From Perca fluviatilis (taxonomy: Eukaryota; Chordata; Actinopteri; Perciformes; Percidae), in contig NC_053115.1 in the NCBI RefSeq assembly GCF_010015445.1, positions 17,345,005 to 17,409,004 of the forward strand: a stretch of DNA of 64,000 nucleotides. The letters are read 5' to 3'. The notes beneath the pieces are model-generated. The model did not search any database. It saw only the letters and a program-made list of their open reading frames with translations, and had not been told where the DNA came from. A program made the position numbers and the translations under genes. The first letter of the stretch is position 1. Each line of letters begins with the position of its first letter. Of this stretch, positions 40,748 through 52,544 are shown one piece after another.

Positions 40748-41751
40748 TTCTGTTGTTGTGATAACTTCTATTTTGTCTTTTGTTTTATTTGTGCCAGTTA
40801 GCACTCTCCTTTTCTGTCACAGTGAGCATCACAAGAAATGGAGTTGGAGAAAGTGGTTTTGTTTTGAACCGAAGTACAACCCACAGTTTCTAAAAATGAA
40901 GTAGTTTTCCTTTTTTTGGCTGCTGTGAGTTTGGGCCACGGCACATGATGTTGGTGCCACTTACTGGAGCACAGAAGAGGTGCTTGATGGGAAGGGACCT
41001 TGCTGTATGCTGCTTCATTGTTCTGAATGTGATGACACTGTGCCAGAAAGTTTAATGAAATGCTGTGATTGAAAAGCCATAGAGAAGGTTTCACACAGGT
41101 ACATGCCCTTGTTTATTCATGTTATTCATGATTTGTGTACTTTAAGAATAATGCAGAATTTAAAGATCCCTCCACTTAAATATTTGTTTTTCTTATGTTT
41201 ATGTCCCCTAAAATGTGTTTCTCCCTGAGGAGGTGTTTTCACATTCCTCTCCCACATGAGGAGATATCTGTGCACCTCCAGTGCAGGGCCGACTTGTCAG
41301 TACGGAGAGCGAAACATCGTAGCTGTCAGCCACTGCCAGTTACAAGCTAACACGCTAACAACCAACATAAAGAAAAATAAGACACCATTCTAAAAACGTC
41401 TCTCTGACTCCTCATCAATTAATGGTAGCCTCTATATAGTATTTACATTAAAGGAAAGGAAAACAGAGAGTATTCAACTGATAGCCTTTGAATGACCTGC
41501 AGTTCATTTCGGTTAATCACTAATATGACCTACAGAGTCTTATCATCAGTGAACAGCAGGTCAGCTGAACATGCCACGAAAAACCATGGCAACCTGCAGG
41601 ATGCTGTTCAGCAAATGGATAGTGACCTTGTGCGTGGCTGGAGGCCGACAGAACCACACATAGCTTGATGGTCTTATAAGAAAACAAATGGAGGATGTTC
41701 AGTTCATGGTCTGCTGGGTTAAAGGTCCCATGACATGGTGCTCTTTGGATG

Positions 41752-41935
41752 CTTTTATATAGACCTTAGTGGTCCCCTAATACTGTATCTGAAGTCTCTT
41801 TTATATAGACCTTAGTGGTCCCCTAATACTGTATCTGAAGTCTCTTTTATATAGACCTTAGTGGTCCCCTAATACTGTATCTGAAGTCTCTTTTATATAG
41901 ACCTTAGTGGTCCTCTAATACTGTATCTGAAGTCT
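41752..41935. repeat. Tandem repeat, four 46-bp units
   Basis: Units start at 41752, 41798, 41844 and 41890. Each begins CTTTTATATAGACCTTAGTG and differs by at most a base or two; the fourth has TCCTC where the others have TCCCC. The array belongs to the left arm of the TTAA element. Confidence 0.95.
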
Positions 41936-42001
41936 CTTTCCCAAAATTCAGCCTTGGTGCAGAATTACAGCCACTAGAGCCAGTCCCACAATGAGCTTTC
42001 C

Positions 42002-43578
42002 TTAAGGGGTGATAGAATGCAAAACTGATTTTACCTTGTCATAGTTGAATAATGACAGTTTAGGGGGTAACTAGGACATACATAGAACCTCTAAATCCCA
42101 TTGACACCTCTTTTCTCTGCAAATCTTACTATTTGAAACTGCCTCTGAAAACGGGCGAATCTCAACGAGCCCCATAGTTGACGTCAACTATTGCGGCTCC
42201 TCCTCATTTGGCTCTAGTCTTTCTCTTTGTCACGCCCCAACATTTGCATAGGCTACACAACTGACCTGAGATCAGTTAGTCTTCTGAATCTAGGTCGTGC
42301 AGATCTCAGAAATTGTATACATAGTTCATCTGCTATTTTACCATTAATTTCACTTCTGAGACTTTTTTATTCGAGAAATCAACTATGTAGCGGTCAAATA
42401 TGGGCTGTTTTACGAAAATTTATGTCTAATTGCAAATTTTGTCCGACTGTGTGTCGGACTTCAGAGGCTGGTGCTGCCTGTGTTGCTGCTTTGCCGCCTG
42501 GCCTGCCTTCCTTCACAGACCCCGGCCTGCTGTGAGGTAGATGGAGCTCAGTCACGACTGGCAACCCACAGCACTCCATACCCGCGCAAAGTCACCGTTT
42601 TGGGCTAATGGACTACGAAACGCCGCTGCTCTGACAGAGCTCCAGGGCCTCCAACTCCCCTCTTCCTGCTAGCTAAATGCCCGGTGTATGTGAGTGAGAG
42701 CGCGGTCAGCGAGCTTGTTATGCCAGCATTCTCTTACCACAGGTTCCAGTTACTCTTTTAATGTGTGTAATTATAATATGTTGAGTTATTTAAACAAACG
42801 ATTGGGGAAATAAATGCTGCTTGTCCGTGAGTCTCATTGATAGAGCCTGCGGCTGGATGTAGCTCTATCAATGAGAGCTAGCTAGCCTCCTCTTAGAATT
42901 CCTCTGGAATTCACAAAAATTCATTAACTTGAAATCGGACACCGTTGTTAGGTTTATAAGACATATAGTTAGATGTTGTATAAGTGGCGTGATGAAATTC
43001 AAACTGTAAATATACTCGAATTACGACCAAAAATGAAGCTAACTAGCCGCAATCTGTACACATAGGATTGAAGGGACAGTCGCAGCTAACGAAACCCTTA
43101 CAGCTCACAAATATTCATTAACTTGAAATCGGACAAAAAAAAGTCTAAAAAAAAGAAGTCTCAGAAGTGAATTTGGTAACGAAACATAGCAATGTCTGGA
43201 ATATGAGATTCTGTCGCGTCTCTAATGTGTGTGTATTGGGGATTCACTCAACCAATCAGCACGCGTCTCTAATGCGTGTGTATGGCGATTCGCTCAACCA
43301 ATCAGCACGCGTCTCTAATGCATGTGTATGGCGATTCAACCAACCGATAGCCGTATGCCGTATTCGATAATGCGGGCAGCTCATCTATCATATTCATGAC
43401 CATACCATATATTTGGAAGAAAAGCTCGTGTTACAAATAGGGCCAAAACACAGGGGTGCATAAGGGCCAATAAAATATCAACCAGGCCATTTTCAGCCCA
43501 ACTAATGTTACATACCCCATTAGGAGACCATAAGGAACAGTATGAAATACCCTATATAATCATTCTATCACCCCTTTA
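42002..43578. mobile_element. Nested non-autonomous element with GGGGTGATAGAATG ends
   Basis: The left end, TTAAGGGGTGATAGAATG, and the reverse complement of the right end, TAAAGGGGTGATAGAATG, match over 14 bp or more. The right flank has TTTA where the left has TTAA, which may be a mutated target site. The interior includes a small palindrome with AGCTCTATCAATGAGAGCT near 42861 and three tandem units at 43216-43352. It sits inside the 41719-43891 element. Confidence 0.75.
43216..43352. repeat. Tandem repeat, three 46-47-bp units
   Basis: Units start at 43216, 43263 and 43309. Each opens GCGTCTCTAATG and contains GATTC followed by CAACCAATCAGC or a close variant. The third unit is diverged. 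Confidence 0.9.
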
Positions 43579-45499
43579 GGATTTGCCCTTTCTGTGTCTG
43601 TAGCGCTATTGAGGATGAGAGAGGGGGGGTGCAAGGTGGGGGTGGGGGGTTGTGGCTTTGACCAACTGCCACTTTGCTGGTTTGAAAGACACGATGTCTC
43701 TCTCTCATGGGTGGGCCAAATTCTCTGAGCGGGCAAAGCAGAGAAAGGGGAGGTAACCTTGCTCCTTATGACCTCATAAGGAGATGATTCCAGATCGGCC
43801 CATCTGAGCTTTCATTTTCTCAAAGGCAGAGCAGGATACCCAGGGCTCGGTTTACACCTATCGGCATTTCTAGTCACTGGGGGACCTTTAAGTAAACTGA
43901 ACTGCAGTCCTGTCAATAAACGAAGGCTGGAGAACATTACTGAGGTACAATGTGTGCTATGTTGAAAAAGTTCACAGAGGGTCCAGCAAATGCCAATCTT
44001 TTTCAATTCCTCAGAACCAGACAAAAACACATCAAGCAACCAGACTCTACAGCATCTTTCCTCTCCTTCATCAATCATACCCTCACCTCTATCTCTATGT
44101 CCAGACAGTATCTTTTCTTCCATTTTTCATCAGTTCTGTCCCATATCCTCTCATCTTTTCTCCCGTGTTCTTTGTAATTAAATTTGAACAGCGAAAGGTT
44201 GACTGTCTATCTGTGCTGCAAAACAAATTGATCATCTAGTTATCTCCCAGCCACACAGCTGACCATGCTCTGAGATTGGTGAAAGGCAGACTGCAGAGGG
44301 AGAAACTTTGAGGGATTTTTCTGAATATATCAGTTTTTTGTCATATATTAACTTGTTTATCAAGCTTTGATTAACTTTTCTCCTCTTTAAATCTTTATTT
44401 ACTGAGTTCAGTTCTCATGCATGTAGGCCTTGGCCTTATCATCTTTCACCTGGTACAAAACACTCCAAAATTCTTATACATTTTTTTCTGATATAGTTTG
44501 GGGTGATTTTATTTGTTTCATTGTATTTTTCTGTCCTTATAATTTTGATATGTGCATGAGCCACTCTTTATATTTAGTACGTACTGTATGTTGAGTGTAC
44601 TCAAATCTGATTTTCCCAAGATGTTATCTGATTATCTGACTAAACTGAAATACACTTTACTTATGTAAAGCAAAGGTCAGATTACAAGGCGAACAGGTCT
44701 AGGCTACGAGCAGCTTTATAATAATTTAGTATGGCCAATTTTAGTTATTATTTAAACAGTCAAACAAACCACACAAGCATTGGCTTTATAGAATTAGCTA
44801 ATTATAAAAAGAATATCAGACTTGTGATGTCATGGTATAGTGACCACACACTGGAGTACACTTCTACATCACTTTAGCAAGGTGAGACGCAAAACAAAAA
44901 TGTTCAGCTCCTGTTAAGTTGCTTTTAAGCGCTAACAAGCTTTCCAAATCAGTTTTATAGGAAATTGTACAACCATTTAGTGTATTTTTAAGGACTTATC
45001 AAATACGGCATGAAGAAATAGCAGTAACATTTTATAATAAAGCATACTTTGTAAAGGGCATGTAAGTTGTAACTAATGGCTTTTATACATCAGTTATAAG
45101 CCATTAATAAGTGTTTTGTTTGGTTGCTTTTAAAAAAAACACTTTCTTAATTAATCCATTAATAAGTAGCCTACACAGTTCTTATTTTGTTAATAAGCCA
45201 TCAAGTTTGCATAACATGCAAAACAGTTGTTCTTGTTAATGTCTATATTGATGTATAAAGCGTTAGTAAATGAAGCTATTAGCTGAAACCTATAAAGCTG
45301 TTATAAAGGGAAAATATACAGCAATGACGTAAACGTGCTATCCAGCCCACCCCTTCATTTAGTTTCATATTGGTTTCTATGTTAGTGCAGCTGTGGAGCA
45401 CGTCTGTTAAAATATTTAAAACAAAAATGCTGCAATTTCAAATAAAACCGTTTTTGTTTTGTTTTTTAGGTTGGAAATGTAGCTTTATTGTTGTGAGAC

Positions 45500-45767
45500 C
45501 GCGTGGGCGCGCTTTTAACGATATTGCGCGCGTCCCATAGTCTGAAGCTCCCACAGACGCACAGCGGCTCCTCACACAGCATCACTAGCCTACAGCAGCA
45601 CAGGGTTCAACTCACAGGATCTTCTCTCCGCTGTTGTTTAAAAAACATTAGTATTTGTTTTGTTTTTTTTGTAGTAAAATTAAAGTAAGAGCTCCGAGTG
45701 GATCGCCGGGAGAAGAACTCAAACACACCGGAGAGATTAACTGGATTTGTAGCCTACTTGGAGCGAG
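45500..45767 (+). other. tmem88b: Probable tmem88b promoter and 5' UTR exon
   Basis: GC-rich, CpG-containing sequence from about 45500 (GCGCGCTTTT, ATTGCGCGCGTC) leads to a donor GAGCGAG|GTAGGC at 45767/45768. This could splice to the acceptor at 46753. The start is nominal and the exon role is inferred from position and splice signal. Confidence 0.45.
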
Positions 45768-46183
45768 GTAGGCAACACAATTCTGATTCATAACGTGTTT
45801 TATTTTAATTATTGGATACACAAGGGCGACTTTATCACATGCACTCTTGTGACACCAGGGATTAACAGTTTCCAGACAGAAAAAGCAGAGTAACCAAGTC
45901 TAAACTATAGCCTAGAAAGTATAGACTACATTATTTCATCCATCGACGCAAAGAAACAGCAAAAAAGCAAAGCGAAATATGTGATTAAAGTATGTTCATA
46001 CTCGGAGAGGAGCACAACATGTGTCCCGTCCAGTGTGATGCTGTGACTCTGCAGCTCAGCAGCAGGTCGTTCAGGGTTAAACGGTTTCGGACTGATTCGG
46101 TTTAAAATGGATCGTATAGGGCAGGCTACTGGCAGTCGTGCTTCAAGTGGCAAAGCCCTGATCGTTGAGATCGACTGACAGAG

Positions 46184-46188
<5 letters not shown>

Positions 46189-46234
<46 letters not shown>

Positions 46235-46254
46235 CGTGCGTGCGTGCGTGCGTG
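46189..46254. repeat. (TG)n(CG)n(TGCG)n microsatellite
   Basis: Alternating purine-pyrimidine tract: TG repeats, then CGCGCG, then TGCG repeats. It lies in the putative first intron of tmem88b, about 430 bp after the inferred leader exon. Such sequence can adopt Z-DNA in vitro. Confidence 0.93.
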
Positions 46255-46754
46255 TCATTTAAATAGTCTGTAATGAGTTATTGGCTGCCTGGATGGAAAA
46301 ACGAAGAGGGCAGTGAGGGGACAGGGCTGAAAAATGAAAATGTAGCCTAGTAGTGTAGATGTAGCCTCAGTCTGTTCTTATTTAAGGTTTTAAAATTCAG
46401 CATGCATGCAAAAATTATATACACATAAAGGTGTTTTTTGTGTGTGTTATTCTACATAAAAGTGATGGCAAGCTAAGAACTGGACTGATTTTACATAGGC
46501 TACAAATATAACTTTATTTTCCATTAATTTGATACAGATTTTCATAATATACACTATTTACCTAGGCACAGTATACTGTCTTGTAAGTGCAATCTTTTCT
46601 GTTACATTTATTTTGCATTCATTAAATATAACATGTATATGATGTATCAGTAATTGCCTGTAGCATTATTTCAGTCTGATTCCTAACAATTCACCCTTAG
46701 TCTGCTTTAAACAGAGTCCGCTCTCTCTTTGTCTGTCTCTCTTTCTGCTTCAGG

Positions 46755-49700
46755 ATGTGTGGTATGGACGACATGGACTTGGATGAAGGCGGTTCAGGCG
46801 AGGAGGAGAAAGAGGAGGAGTTCTGGATCGGGGAGGGAGTGAAGATGCTGCCCCCTCCCGTGGCCCACAGCGGAGGCAGTGCATGGGGCAGCCGCAGGGG
46901 CAGATGTGGTTGTGTGGCCTGCGGCGCAGCTCTCGTCCTCTGGGACCTGTGTGTCATTTTAGCCAGCATTGTGCTCCTGGCTCTGGTCTTCTCTGTGGTT
47001 CTGCTGCCTGCAATGCTGCTGCTGTACGTCGGTTTTCTCTGCCACTCCAGGGTGAGAAATTACTCTGTTTATTCTCTTTGTAGCAAGTACAAGCTGAGAG
47101 TAAAAGTTTACTGTTATTCTAGTTGACCGCTGATCCACTAGTGTTATATCAAAAATTCTACTTTCTGGATGAATAGTCAGATGATACTGGGCTGAGGTGG
47201 AGTCACTGGCACAAGGTCCAGACTATAATATGAGACACAGGATTCTGTTCACTGGCAGGAATCCAGTATTTTACAATGAAGATTTGGGATATTTGTGTTG
47301 TGCAATGTGATATTTTGCAATTTCTTACATTTTTTTGGCACAAATTATGTTCCCAAAGATCAGTCATTTATAATAAGATCATTTCCACTCACTTTTCAGC
47401 AAATATGATTGATGAGTAACTTGAAATTGTATTTTGAGAACTGAATGTGAAGATATATAGAGAGTTGAATTTTCATGTTATATTGGACTTCAGTTCCAAA
47501 CGAATAAATTCAATTTCATATTATACTATTCAGATTCAGTCTTTCAACGCAATGATTCAAATTACAATGCAATTTCAAATTATGTGATTCAAATTCAGTT
47601 TTTCAATGCAATTATTCAAGTTTAGCAATTCAAATTAAACTAGAAAATGCATTCCTGCAGAAAATGCATGGGAATTCTGAATAGCTGAATTGCTAAAGCT
47701 AAACTGGATGAATAGCTTAAATCCATAAGAAGAAGTTGAAGTAGTGAGAATAGTTGAAAAAGTGGAAATTGTTTTAATAAGTATGAATTTCATTAAAAAG
47801 TTAAAAGCTTATGCTAAACTGAACTGTTTGCTTTAAAAGTTGAATAATGACAAAAGATGTAAAACATTGTGAGGTCTGAGTATATTTTCTAACTGATAAT
47901 GACTCACAAATGCAGAAATATGAAACAAATTGTATGAAAAATCGTAAAGCTCAAATGCATTGCACTGCGCTGCTGAAACATCTGGAAAATTGTCAGAGTT
48001 GGAAGCTAAACTGCATTATAAAGTGAAGAGCTAAAATACATTGTTAGAAAAGCTTGAAGCTGAACTTTAATACTATCAAAGATGAAAATTGAAATGAATT
48101 ATCTGAAAAGTCTGAAAGAAGAAATGCTTTGTATTATTATCAGACATATACACTGCATAGAATGAAAAAGCATCAATCTAGCTAAGATGAGATGTGAAAT
48201 ATATTAGGTGAAAAGAATGGGACTGAACAAGACGAAAGAGAGAGCAACTTTCAATTGCTATATGAGGTAACTCGCCTCCGGAGCAACTATGGGTTACATG
48301 TCCTTCTCAGGGACACTTTGGTTGATGTATCGCAGTGGGATTCAAACCTGGGTCTCCGACACCAAAGGTATGTGTCATATCCACTGCCCCATTACCAAGT
48401 AATTGATGGCAAGTGTTTGTTCAGCTCTAATAAAGCCTGATTTGCTGGCTTGAAAAGTTCAACGATGCCAAACGATGTAGAACATTGTGGGGTTTGAATT
48501 CATCTTCTAACTGAAATTATTGTATAAGTATGGAACACTTACAAATGCTGTGAGAAATATAGATGAAAATGCAGAAATCTGTAGTATTCAAGTTGACTGT
48601 CTGGGAAAGTGTTGTCATGGCTACTAATGACCTGTGACCATGTGTCAGTACCCGATCCGTTCCACCGGCACGATCCGTTCTGCGCATGTGCAAGATTACA
48701 CGTATGCCATGACGTATGCGCAGATGATAATACTGTTTTATGACCTGCCCAATCTGTTCCATGCTAGCCTCCACCGGGATAGCTATCAGCTAATTCGGCT
48801 AACCGCTAGCCGACAGCCTTCAGTCTAAAATAACGCATGCGCAGAACGGATCGTGCAGGCAGAACGGACAGCTAGATTCAGTCTAAAATAACGTTAAGTC
48901 AAACATAATGGGAAAAGCAGGCTACAGCTAAATTAAGACTTTACAGTAATAACAATAAAGACAAGTATTGAGTGATTGTATTTTAAATGAGCACAAGTAG
49001 AACTGACGTAACAGCTGTTATATATGTTAACGTTTATTTTCAAGTTTTATTTTGAGGGTCTTTTAAAGTTTACATGCTGTCTCAGCTAGCGGTTAGCCGA
49101 ATTAGCTGTTAGCTAAACTAACGTTAGCTTAACTGTGGAGGCTAATGGCAGACCGCTACAATCAGCTAGCGGTTAGCCAAATTAACCATTAGCTAAACTA
49201 ACGTTAGCTTCCCGGTGGAGGCTAACGGCAGACCGCTATAATCCCCTAGCGGTCCGCCGAATTAGCTATTAGCTAAACTAACGTTAGCTGGATGCTAGCG
49301 TGGGAACAGATTGGGTAGTGTCGTAAATCCTCGTACCACAGCGCATGCGTGAACATCTTGCGCATGCGCAGAACGTATTTTGCAGGTGGAAAGGATCAGG
49401 TACTGACACCATGTTTGTAAACATCCTTTGATGTCTGTGATGCGATCTCTTTGATCTGTAATCAGTTCACGATCGTAGCACCTGCTGTTAAACTGCCACC
49501 TGTGCCACACTGCAGCTATTCAGAGACACTGACAGCAAGCTCTCAAATAAAGGCTCAGATTGTCAAAACGATAACTGCTATCAGTCAAATGATGTCATCC
49601 TGAGCACCACAAGGCCTTTGTGAACGTATGGATATAACATTTATGTGGATAAAGTTAAAAATGTGGACATATCAGTGATTTAAAAAAGTGGTTTGCTCTG

Positions 49701-51661
49701 CATTTCGCTAAGAAATGTGGAGAATGTTAAACAGGGCAGCGAATGGAGGAAGATGTGGAACTCTTGTCATTTGGAAGCTCAACGAGCCAAAAGTATAAGG
49801 CATATCACTAACTAGACAAAAATACCTACGTTTTGATGTATAAATTGTGTATGACAAGTAGATATTGTGGGCGTGAGAGCAATGTATAGAGAAAGGGCAA
49901 AGATAATTTTTAAGGCTCTGTGCTCTGGCTATGACATCATCCACTCTAGCTTGAGCAATACACACCCATTTTAAACACAAAAAAATCCTGAAATGATCAC
50001 TAAATTTAAACAGCTTTTTCACAAAAACTGTAAAAGATATCAAACTGAAAAGCCATAGCCGGATAGCTGAATATTTTGTGAACATGATAAAGTTTGTTTG
50101 GCGTCTGTAGGTGAAAGTATGAAGGAGCTGACAATTTTGGAAGCAGAAGAAGATTTTAAGGATTTGAAGCATGCTCTCATTGACTTCAATGTTAAAAAAA
50201 GTGTTTTTAAAAAAGTATAAATATTAGAAAAAAAGTTGAAGAAGTCCCATCATTAGCTGAAAGAGCTGAACATTTTAAAAGTTGAATGGTTTTAAGGGAA
50301 ATGTCTTTTTTGGAAGTATAAGTTGTACTCCTATATCTGACACCATCTCCACAAACAGCAGCAGACAGATCATCTGTAAAATACGGCGAGTCTAGGCATA
50401 ATGCTGAATCAGGCTTGAAGGTCTACAGCTCTGTCCTTGGCTCACCGAACAGGGCATAACATCACATCCCAACTACGGTACGGTTGGTCCTTTTGCCCAG
50501 TTGTCTGTGTTGAATGATTTGTTTTCTGAAGACACAGCTGTATGATGGGGCAGACAAATGAACATGCTAAGCGTGCATGTGCAAAAAGACTATAATTGTG
50601 ATTAGGCCAGAGCAAATGTCAGTTCAGAAAAATTACGGACAATGTCAGTCAGAGAGTTCTCCCTATGATGGCGGCAGACTGAACACGGAGAGACAAGGCT
50701 CTCTGATTTGGTGCCAGCACCAGCTGGGCACAGAGAAACTGACAGCACAAGGAGGAAAATACACTCAGTGAAAGCACAGTGTGCACTTGACATAGGTGTG
50801 TTTCTGTGGCTTTGTGTGTGCATGTGCTCATGAGTGTGTTGAACACTGCTGTTGCTATGGTGCAACTGTTGGAGGCAAAGCTCCTTTTGAAAAAACGTAC
50901 AATAGGAGATTGTTTAGAAAAGGGTGTCAGACGTAACAAAATAATTTTGAGTGTTTCTGAGATAATGTACTACTGAGTGTGTGTGTGTGTGTGTGTATGT
51001 GTGTGTATGTGTGTGTATGTATGTGTATATATAACTCTGGTGTATGTTTTCGTAAGAATGTCAGTGTGTACTTCTGCAGCTGGCTGTTTCACATATTTAG
51101 TTTCCATCTCTTTCTCTCTGGCCCACCTCCTCCCTCTCGCTCGCCCTCACAAGTGATTGACAGCACAGAGGGTTACTGACAGCTACTGAACCACTTCTTA
51201 TCTGTACTGTAGAGGGAGCCTGGGAGAAATTCTGTCACAGCCCACTACCCACACGTCTCACTTCTGCACCCTGAACATATGCAAACACACATGCACACAC
51301 AGGAATAACAAATCCCACCTATTTGCTTTGTGACAGAAGAGAAGCAGCTCCTGCTGATGCCAGAATGTTCATCATGTCCTCCGGAGCGCTCCTGTCTACT
51401 TTCATGAGCCCTCCTCTGTGTTTGTCCTCGTAGGTCCTCGATGCCCCCTCTGCCATCTGCCGTTACCTTGACGACAACAGCTGCTCCGCCCTTATCATCC
51501 TTGGTTTCGTGATGATGTCACCGCTCGTGGTAGTGGCGGCCGCCGTCTTCTGCGGGCTGCTCCGACGGTTTCGACTCCTGCTTCTAATTCAGCCGATCAC
51601 ACGTGCCTGGTACCGAGGGCGGCTGTTGGACTGGGTGGGCAGTGTACACAACTGGGTCTGA
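46755..51661 (+). CDS. tmem88b: TMEM88-family transmembrane protein (probably TMEM88B)
   Basis: TMEM88 proteins are two-pass membrane proteins; TMEM88 binds the Dishevelled PDZ domain through a C-terminal Val-Trp-Val and dampens canonical Wnt signalling. Coding exons are 46755-47051 and 51434-51661, spliced in frame at Arg99|Val100, giving 174 aa. Residues 1-30 are very acidic (GGSGEEEKEEEF). A Cys-rich CGCVACG leads into the first hydrophobic segment, about residues 57-92. The family motif YVGFLCHSR follows, then a loop, a second segment (about 116-140) and a basic juxtamembrane RRFRLLLL region. The protein ends HNWV, so Trp-Val is kept but Val at -2 is Asn. The ATG lies two bases into its exon, after CTTCAG. 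Which paralogue (tmem88a or b) is not certain. Confidence 0.9.
47052..48637 (+). other. tmem88b: tmem88b intron, left part
   Basis: Intron sequence after the donor GTGAGA at 47052. Positions about 47450-48250 are low-complexity, rich in AATTCAAAT and GCTGAA/GTTGAA motifs. Positions 48255-48385 contain GATTCAAACCTGGGTCTCCG and CATATCCACTGCCCCATTAC, part of a dispersed teleost repeat with tRNA-like appearance but no tRNA fold that I can draw. No exon is seen. Confidence 0.55.
48638..49413. mobile_element. 766-bp TIR element with 5-bp target-site duplication
   Basis: The element (48643-49408) begins TGTCAGTACC and ends GGTACTGACA. It is flanked on both sides by CCATG (48638-48642 and 49409-49413). 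The inverted similarity continues inward for about 130 bp: TTCTGCGCATGTGCAAGAT on the left against TTCTGCGCATGCGCAAGAT from the right, then CCCAATCTGTTCC. Three 80-bp tandem units lie inside. There is no coding capacity, and the superfamily is unclear. It lies in the tmem88b intron. Confidence 0.82.
49083..49302. repeat. Tandem repeat, three units of 80 bp
   Basis: Units start at 49083, 49163 and 49243. Each carries a CTAGCGG motif, a TTAGCTAAACTAACGTTAGC core and GTGGAGGCTAA or a shortened variant. A related inverted segment (CGGCTAACCGCTAGCC near 48797) lies in the left arm of the same element. Confidence 0.9.
50978..51033. repeat. Interrupted TG/TATG microsatellite
   Basis: (TG)n with TATG interruptions, in the tmem88b intron about 400 bp before the last exon. 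It is too far from the acceptor to be its pyrimidine tract. Confidence 0.9.
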
Positions 51662-51931
51662 TTGAGACGAAGCAGGAGGCGCTGATGGTCGGATATACTA
51701 ACAGTCGGAGGGATCAGAAAGTTAATTAGTGTAAAATCAACCAGAGAGATACAGGGGGTAGACAAAATAACAGTAACAGTTTGTTAGTTAGATCTCTTTT
51801 AAATTGGTGGTTTATGGGAAAAAAAGGCTTTTGGGACGCGGGGGGATTTCTTAGTTGCAATACCAAGAATTGACCACCGGGACAAAATGGTCGCAAGGCT
51901 AAGTGGCAGCGCCGTAGGCAGCTTTCTAAGG

Positions 51932-52544
51932 TTGCTTTCACATCTGAGCAGTTTGGCCCATTTTAACTGAACTCGTTTGGTTTGTTTGGGGCGGTGTGAA
52001 AGCTCATTCAAACTTTGGTGCGGACCAAACAACTGAACTCTGGACCACTTGAAAACTAGGGTCTCGGTTCGCTAACAAGTGCTCTAGAGATCGGTTCACT
52101 TTAGGTGAGAACAATACAGGACGTGAACCAAAAACAGAGCATTTACTAGCCTGCAACTTCAACTTTGCTCACAATTTACAGACTTATATAAGGGATGGTA
52201 ATTTTCAAATCCATAACATATTATGACAACACATCGCTGGTCATCTGTGTGACAACACATTATCATCTCTCTCTCATCAGGTACCGCCCTCGCCTTCACT
52301 CGCTGTCTGTCAGTTGCTCAATTTATATGTTGCTCCACTATTTAGGAGACCAGAAGTGTAACAGGTTTCACTCAGATATTCTGTCCATAAAAAAGCGACT
52401 GTGCGTTTTGACTGTGTGATATTTGTTTACAAAGTTTGGTACGCTTGAAAAAGTGCAGTCTGAACGCAAACCCAACCAAATGAAAAGTGCAACAATGTTG
52501 CAACCTCAGCCCCAAATCGCTACCGAACTGGGTGTGAAAGCAGC
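51932..52544. mobile_element. MITE downstream of the tmem88b stop codon
   Basis: The left end TTGCTTTCACATCTGAGCAG pairs with the right end CTGGGTGTGAAAGCAGC in inverted orientation. GGTTTGTTTGG and CCAACCAAATGAAA, and GTGCGGACCAAAC, are internal landmarks of a common fish MITE. No clear target-site duplication is seen. It falls 270 bp after the tmem88b stop and is probably in the 3' UTR. Confidence 0.65.

Larger units (their letters stand above)
41719..43891. mobile_element. TTAA-type non-autonomous DNA element, 2.2 kb, with nested insertion
   Basis: TTAAAGGTCCC at 41719 and GGGACCTTTAA ending at 43891 are perfect inverted ends with TTAA on both sides. Their motif (CCATGACATGGTGCTCTTTG) marks a common teleost repeat. 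Near the left end are four 46-bp tandem units. A second element is inserted at 42002-43578. No transposase is encoded. Confidence 0.8.
40748..45499. other. Intergenic region nbl1-tmem88b
   Basis: No gene is supported. The middle (41719-43891) is a nested pair of TTAA-type elements with internal tandem repeats. The rest, 43900-45400, is AT-rich sequence without recognised features. The open frames near 43950-44239 show no recognisable product. Confidence 0.6.

Noticed and set aside
41752..41935. CRISPR-like array
   Set aside because: The units are head-to-tail without unique spacers, lie inside a transposon, and the genome is a vertebrate's.
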